Origin: Salvelinus alpinus | Taxonomy: Eukaryota > Chordata > Actinopteri > Salmoniformes > Salmonidae | Assembly: GCF_045679555.1 (NCBI RefSeq) | Contig: NC_092087.1 | Location: 27,287,367-27,351,366 of the forward strand | Direction of reading: 5' to 3' | Length of the DNA: 64,000 nt | Shown here: piece by piece, positions 57,561 through 64,000 of the stretch | How the letters are laid out: every line of letters begins with the position of its first letter | Numbering within the stretch: position 1 is the first letter of the stretch | Translations under genes and position numbers: made by a program | Notes under the pieces: model-generated | The model's database searches: none | The model's input: only the letters and a program-made list of their open reading frames with translations | What the model was told of the DNA's origin: nothing

Positions 57561-60500
57561 ATTATAGTTCTGGCTCAGCGTGTTAGAGCGCGTGAGCTTT
57601 GACATTAGCAGACTAGGTGCCCTCAAAACACACCATCTGCAGCTGGATGCTTCTCACCCGCTTTGACATTAAGTGACTTAAATTGACAATAGTCTGCATT
57701 TTCAATATGTAGCCCACTATCCCAGGTTTCCAAGGAGGCTTACTAGCCCTATAGCTCAAATGTCAGTGTTGGTTCACAGACAGTGAGAGCAGAATACCAA
57801 TTGTCATTCATTAGGAAATAAATAATGACATTTATGATGGCCAAAAACTATTAGGCTTTTTAATGCTCTTCGCATTGTTCTCACTCTGCCTCTCCTACCT
57901 CAATTATGTAATGTGTGTTGGTGTCTCAGTCCATTGCAACTTCCTAGCTCAGGCCGTCCGTCCCTTGGGAATTTATGGCGGGGAATTGATCTGTTATCAT
58001 ATTTGTGCATTATCTCCAGCAGCTGGTGGATATGCATGGTGCCGTGAGCAATGATAGAAAAATATTAGCCCCAGTAAATGCCACGTCTTTATATCACGTC
58101 AGGAACACCTAACCAGAAGCTATAAATACAATGGAGCCTGTCTAGCATGTACACATGTGCACATTACTTATATTTGGTCACAAGGAAAAAAGCGAGAACA
58201 CCATTATTAATTGGATTATAATGCAAGTAGATCATGAAGAATTTGATTCTGGGAGGCTACTTTCTGAATCTACAGCTTTTCTACAGTAGTTTTGAAGTAA
58301 AGGACACAACACATTGGACTGTCTGTCCTCAGTCTTGTGCTCTGATTCTTGGGTGGGAATGTGTGGATTCCCATTCACAGCTTGTAGAGGAACAAGGTTT
58401 CAATCAACTGAAATGTTTACGAAACAACCTTCATCATCCCATCATTCATGTGACTGGAAGTTTGATCAACGTGACCCACTATCCAACATGACTCATGCTG
58501 CCTTGGGTTGAGTTCTGTTGGTTCAAATCAAAAAGTTATCCTGCTGTTACTTCTCCTTCCATCTGTCTAAACCTTATCATGTACAAATGGTTAAATGCTG
58601 TTGTCTTTCTGTCGAGCTACCATTGTGTATGCTAGGGCATATGTACAGAGAGATAAAAATGGAAATGCATCATAATGCTTTGTGTGCCAAGAGGAATCTC
58701 ACAAAGCACTTACTGTCATTGTAGAATTATACAAGGGTACAGCAACTGGCAGTTCCTTTTATCTAATGTATTTACTACAAGCAGTAGAATCAACAAAATA
58801 TTAACATTTTGAGTTATCACATTAGCTGCTCTGTATGAATTTAATGAATGTCAGTTTGTATTTGGACGTAAAGAACACAATGTCAAATTAACTTAACTCT
58901 AAGATCTGTCCAGAGTGTCTCCCTCATTAAAAGTGATGTTTGTTTTTGGCTTCAGTTTTCGGATGCTATTGCAATTGAAGTTCAGGTCTTTGAGTTGTTA
59001 CCCCTTCTGGGCAAACCCAAATTAGACGAGTGGTACTAGACGGCTAGACTAATGTATAAAAGTGCTGGATTTTGTAGAGTGAGGCTCCCTCAGGTCAGTG
59101 TGCATGTGTGAGGCCAGGGGTTTAAGTTGAAAAACCTCCAGGAGTTCATTTAGTTTCCCCTGCAGGTTTGGCTGTAAAGCTATCATCTGGTTCTGATGTC
59201 TCTTTGGGAAGTCTTGGCCAGTGGTAATAAACAAGATATCTGGGCAGCGAACACCAGGACTTTGAAATCTCTTTACCGATAGCCTAATTGTCCCTGGATC
59301 CAGTTGTGCTCTTTGTTGCTTTTGCATTTTCATCTATACATTTGAACTTGAATTGAGTTATTAGACTGCTGGTAGTGACTGTTTGTGAGTCCAATGCAAT
59401 AGACAAACTTCACCTTCAAATATTCAGATTTAGATAGTTACTTCCAGCTTTACCTCGTGGGCATTGAATCGAATGGGCAACCATCATTCCTGCAGAATTA
59501 CCGTTTTCTAGCTTTTCTGTGATGGCAGCCCTCTAGAGATTTTGCCCCAATTGAAGTGACTTGCGGAAAAGGGTATTTATCTGGCTCTCCTAGAAGTGAT
59601 CTAACATGATTCCTGTTCTACCGCTCTCACTCCCTCTCTCTCCCGAACCTTGTTTTCTCCCTGGATGTCCGCCTTCCGTCACTTTAATCAACTCTTTTAA
59701 TTACCGTCACTATCAGTCGCCCTGCGCCTCATTGTCACCTCTGGGACATTCTGCCTGCGAAGGCAAAGCAGGGGGAAACTCCTAAGGGAGTCAGAGGCCT
59801 GTGCTTGGGTAATAGCAGGCCTTTGCAGGTCCGCCAGCTGTATTGCCTGCTTCCATCTCTCCCTGCCCGCCGGGCAGCTCCAGAGATGTCGTGATAAATT
59901 GATGTTCGCTTCAGCTCAACTGTGCCCCCTTAAGTAGAGGAGAGACTGAGGGTATTTGGGCTTCTGTTCAATCAACACTTCCCCAATAGAATTAATCTTT
60001 TACAAGGAAAAACAAAGTTCAAGCTTGAGCCGTCTCTTTCATTAAAAATGTATGCCGAGTTGAGAGACAGAAAGAGAAATAGGGTCCAGGCATCCAGGGA
60101 AAGGTTACACCATCTAACTAGTTTACAATTTATTTTGTGCATCAATTACATGTCTTTTACTCACAGGTCTTTTTATAATCTTTGTTTCTTTCCATCCCCT
60201 CTCATCACTGTTCCAGGTAGATATGAGCTATTGTTCTTGTCTCTTATTACGTCTTTAACTACCCCCTGCCTAGTCATTAACATGTTAAACAAACAGTGAT
60301 ATTCCAAGGTTATCTTTGCATTCCTACACATGTCCTTTCCAACATGCTTAGCTTTAGTCCAATGCCCTTATGGTTTGATCTGTCATAGAACCTCAACACA
60401 ATGCATTCATCTTGATGCAATTTGAATTATAGAAACACTTAAGGTAGCTGAAACTAAATATTTAATCTGCCCCACTGCTGAACCAAATCCAATGTTAATT

Positions 60501-60939
60501 GTTTATGGCGTTCATTCGGCATACCACTTGAACATTGCGACATGATATGTCAAAAAATAGCTATACGTTACAGTTTTTTGTTTAAAATTGTCATAATGGC
60601 AACGTTTCAATTTACTTTGAAACATCTTTATTTAGAGGTATTGCAATTAATGTCAGACACCTTAAGATACATTGACAGTAAAGCATACATCCATGAACCC
60701 AAGTCCTATATACCTTATTGAGAATAAGCATTATTATAACAAACCATACAGACCAACAACCTCTGTGTTTTTTCTCACATACAGTATCTATATTCAGATC
60801 TGCAGTATCCCAATTCACAGCCAATGTGTTTACTTACAGGCATCTTTGAGTTACTGTTTTGAGTGACAGAGGAGTATCATTAGACCTAGGCTGTCTGTAA
60901 TGAAACTCATCATCTTGTAATCTTCTCCTTGTGTTCCAG
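57561..60939. other. Interval without recognised gene
   Basis: Lower repeat density than the rest of the window. No supported exon. Perhaps intronic. Confidence 0.35.
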
Positions 60940-61026
60940 CCTCCATCTGTCCTTCTATCCTTCCTTCCATCCCTCCCTTCTCTAATTACCAGACCCTGGG
61001 ACCGTGAGAAGCAAGCGAGGTTGAAG
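60940..61026 (+). other. Possible small exon (acceptor to GTAAGT donor)
   Basis: A pyrimidine tract and CTTGTGTTCCAG (to 60939) or CTCTAATTACCAG (to 60992) could be acceptors; the donor is TTGAAG|GTAAGTG (61027), a strong consensus. With the second acceptor, a 34-base exon could encode PWDREKQARLK. Codons fit exactly to the donor. The protein is not recognised and the evidence is splice motifs only. Confidence 0.3.
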
Positions 61027-64000
61027 GTAAGTGTATTTATTGCTTCTCTCTGACAATAAAGTTGGCCTGGATCATTGATTTTCCTCCCCTGCCGTTTTTT
61101 CAGGGGATGTAAGCATGTTGATTACAGATAAAGCCAACAGCAACATTTGTGTTGCCTCTTGTCTTGTTTTCTTGTTGCTGACTGTATGTAGAGAACACTG
61201 GGCTAGATAAGTTCAGCCAAGAGGATTTTTGCTCTGCTCAATGTGTCTCTGGTCATCCTCTGCCTCAGCTGCCTCCTACGTAGAGTTACACAGCACTTAC
61301 ACAGGAGGGAGAATAATGCTTTATTTTTCTTTATTGAATCACATGTTTTTAACTAAACCAGTTTCAGTTTGCTTTGAATTACTTTTATTTGCTGATGTGC
61401 ATGCTGGTGACAGTGCTGCTTTGCAAAGCCCTGTATCTTAATAGCAGGCTCTAATAGAACGTGCTCTCTCTCCCCTCACAGGAAAAAGGGGAGAAATGTG
61501 GATGCATATCTGATGTTGGGGATGGGAAGTTATTAATGAATAGTGTCATAGGGTGGGTGCTATAGCATGTTAAATCACCATCTGAATGGTGTCTGTTGGT
61601 GGTGCTATATGCCACTCTCTGTGGCCTGTGCTAACTACTGCACAGCTGGTCTTCAATCCCATGCCTGTCCAGAGGGAGCCATTTCTTAAACTAGCTCTGG
61701 TGGATCCAAGCCTAGCTGTGGCGCTGGGGTAGGCCCAGTTAACAGATGTTTGATTTGCTGCCCCTTGCAGCAGTGTATCTTAACCTCCCTCAATGTTTTA
61801 TTTGCCTAGACCTGCAAATGAACACATCTGGCTGTAAGGCTGTTACCCTCAGGACTAAACTACAGATTAAAATGTACTACTTAGTCCATCAGAAACTTTA
61901 AGCAAATCGACCATTGTCATTAATGTAGTCAGAGTTATGTGCACAAGATTAGGTCTTGTAGGTTGTGTTTTGCACAGCAGAACTGATTAAAAATGGGCAA
62001 TAATAGCCTGTGTTACTAATCACTGATTGCTGTGGTACATTTGGAGGGCTCTCGAAATGTTTACTGCAAGGGCCCTAACTGGGGTAATTATCACTCATTT
62101 AGTGCATTTTGAAATCATAATTGGCATAATCATTTTCATGCAGGAATGCCTTTCTGGGAAACATTTAACTATCACTGTAATATTTAGGGTTTTTATAGCC
62201 ATGAATTCCTCTTGCCCAGATTGAAAACCATCACTGCTTGATTCATATAGGCTGCAGTTTATTAATATGATTATTATTAGCATAATGTGCAGCTTGGGTT
62301 GACATAGAGATTTTGATTAAGACATGTTTGCCTATACTGTATGTGTTGGAATGTCTGTAGAAATCTCTTGCCTTTCTCACGTTTAGGTGCTCAAATAATC
62401 CTAAGGTGTCCTACCTCATACTGACATTTTCTTTACCCAGGAACCACCAATGCTGCCTGACTAATTTTGATTAGTCTATAGTACATCCCCCTTTGGAGAG
62501 CTGCGCTCTGTCTATTGACGTAAACTTGCATTGAGAAAGATGACATTGTCCAAGGCTATTATTTACCCATGCAATATATATCAGAGACTAAGGCGAAGGC
62601 TAAGGATTTGTTATTATACCTCTGTTAGCGTCAGAATGTTAACTGATTATTGGTTGTGTGTGTTTTGCATCTGTTTCACTGTGTGTGTTGACTGGAATGG
62701 ACTGCTCTGACCTTTATTATTGAGATGATGGGGATAATCATTTTCCCTCTACTATGTCTGGGTAATTGCTCATGCCTGGGTGATGGGCCGGACTAATGCA
62801 ACACCCACATCTGGGAATCGAGGGGGACTTTTACCCACTTGAATAACCTCTTAGACGGCAGCCTCAGTGCACCACAGTTCTGTTTGATCGCTCCAACAGG
62901 TCATGTTGACACAACCTGCCATTTCTTTATTCCTGGATTGTACTTCAAGTATGTGTTTAAGAGCATGTCATGTCAGTAATAGTAGTAGATGTTCCAAAAT
63001 CTAAATTCTATTTGTTAGGTAAGGACGAATTGTTCTAACGTAATGCTGCATGGAAAAAGGCTCATCTATAGATCTACTCAGGCCCCAAGTACAATCTGTT
63101 ATGAGAGCACTAGACATTCAACACCACTGAGAAATGGCAGCATTCCATGAATGCACCATGTTGGGTGTTTTTGATGTGGCAGAAAGTGTGTTTAGAGGTA
63201 CTGTAGTACAATGGCCGTCACAGGCATTTGAGAATATGATCAGATTCAAAATCACTTTCCGTTGTGTTATTTATCACTATAGCTTTTTGGAGTGGTGATA
63301 GATCATATATAGACATTATTCTGTGTCATGATACATTTAGGAAAGAGATAAAGAATATCCTTGGGGACAGTCAATGGCTCGTTTTACTTCACTCAGATGT
63401 TATTATTTCAAAGTTAGTTTGGAATCTTAAGATTAGAATGCTTGACAGCTTTATGGCAGGTAATTCCACACTTATTTCAAATGGATCTCTGAAGGCTTCA
63501 CTTTTATCTATTTTTTTTCTCTCCATTAAACCTCCCTTATAATACATTGAAAGCACATCCAAGTCATTATGTAAAACGGGAGTATGTCTTAAAGTGTAGT
63601 TATTAAAATCACCACTTTTAAGTAAAAGGAGATTAAACTTGGTTCTGGTGTCAAATAGGTGGTTTATGCATTAACGGCTGCAGCACTTAAATCACGACTA
63701 AAAGCTTTCTCCAACTCCAGCAGAAATTCAGATTTTCTATAGAACTGTCCATCGCCTAGTGAAAACAACATTTTTAACACTCTTCCATGAAATTAGAGCT
63801 GGGGGATTTAGTTTAGGTAGAGGATTTTACCAAAGAGGTTTCAGTATTTGCAGATGAGTGAACGGATAATACTGCATGTACTCAGCAATTTTGTTTTAAA
63901 CTAAACCATGTGTAACTAGTAGGCTTTTACACGTGGATACTTTCAGTTTTCATTTGAAGTTCAGGGAGGCAGCCTTTACTTTCAGGGAACACCCATCTGT
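61027..64000. other. Interval without recognised gene
   Basis: Mostly AT-rich sequence that looks single-copy. No transposon terminus, microsatellite or supported exon was recognised. Confidence 0.35.

Overview
The window looks like a salmonid fish (Salmo/Oncorhynchus/Salvelinus type) nuclear intergenic or intronic region that is dominated by transposable elements. The main reasons are three copies of a Sleeping-Beauty-type Tc1 element (termini CAGTTGAAGTCGGAAGTTTA), several other salmonid Tc1-like lineages, a LINE family with the usual salmonid RT tail, tRNA-derived SINEs, and TTAA-flanked miniature elements. Family names come from recognition by eye and were not searched. No complete protein-coding gene is visible. 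Almost every long open frame is either a transposase/reverse-transcriptase relic or an artefact of tandem repeats.

Layout. 1-435 Sleeping-Beauty-type end; 513-720 (GA)104; 3.9-5.5 kb Tc1-like copy; 6.5-13.75 kb dense nest (two LINE relics in opposite orientation, one split by a Tc1-like element, the other by a TTAA-flanked piggyBac, plus two Tc1-like relics); 15.36-17.94 kb Sleeping-Beauty-type element carrying an antisense LINE fragment and a 504-bp miniature LTR-type element; 19.1-23.3 kb Tc1-like relics and a TTAA MITE; 25.85-28.21 kb large foldback with an inverted pair of tRNA-like modules, itself hit by a SINE, a Tc1-type MITE and a solo LTR; 28.24-28.76 kb second miniature LTR-type element; 30.8-33.1 kb SINE, foldback relics, Tc1-type MITE; 35.09-35.75 kb likely first exon and 5' UTR of a host gene on the minus strand; 35.75-37.6 kb unclassified repeat and a TTAA MITE split by a solo LTR; 40.6-41.85 kb 41-bp minisatellite; 42.3-46.5 kb LINE tail, possible promoter/first exon on the plus strand, SINE, Tc1-like deletion product, 37-bp x 9 array, TTAA MITE; 47.86-49.16 kb TIR element with a full SINE inside; 50.58-51.51 kb two adjacent palindromic elements; 52.55-57.56 kb an old tandem array split by a Tc1-like element, a Sleeping-Beauty-type element and a LINE deletion product; 57.6-64 kb mostly single-copy-looking sequence with one possible small exon.

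The most unusual system is the miniature LTR-type element present twice (17213-17716 minus, 28243-28757 plus). Each has two ~221-233-bp direct repeats with TG...CA ends, a 46-64-bp core ending in a purine tract, and a perfect 4-bp target duplication (TATG, CAAG). All four repeats carry a palindromic CRE site (TGACGTCA), and a tRNA T-arm-like block with a B-box-type motif. That fits a terminal-repeat retrotransposon in miniature with a possible Pol III-type element in its LTR.
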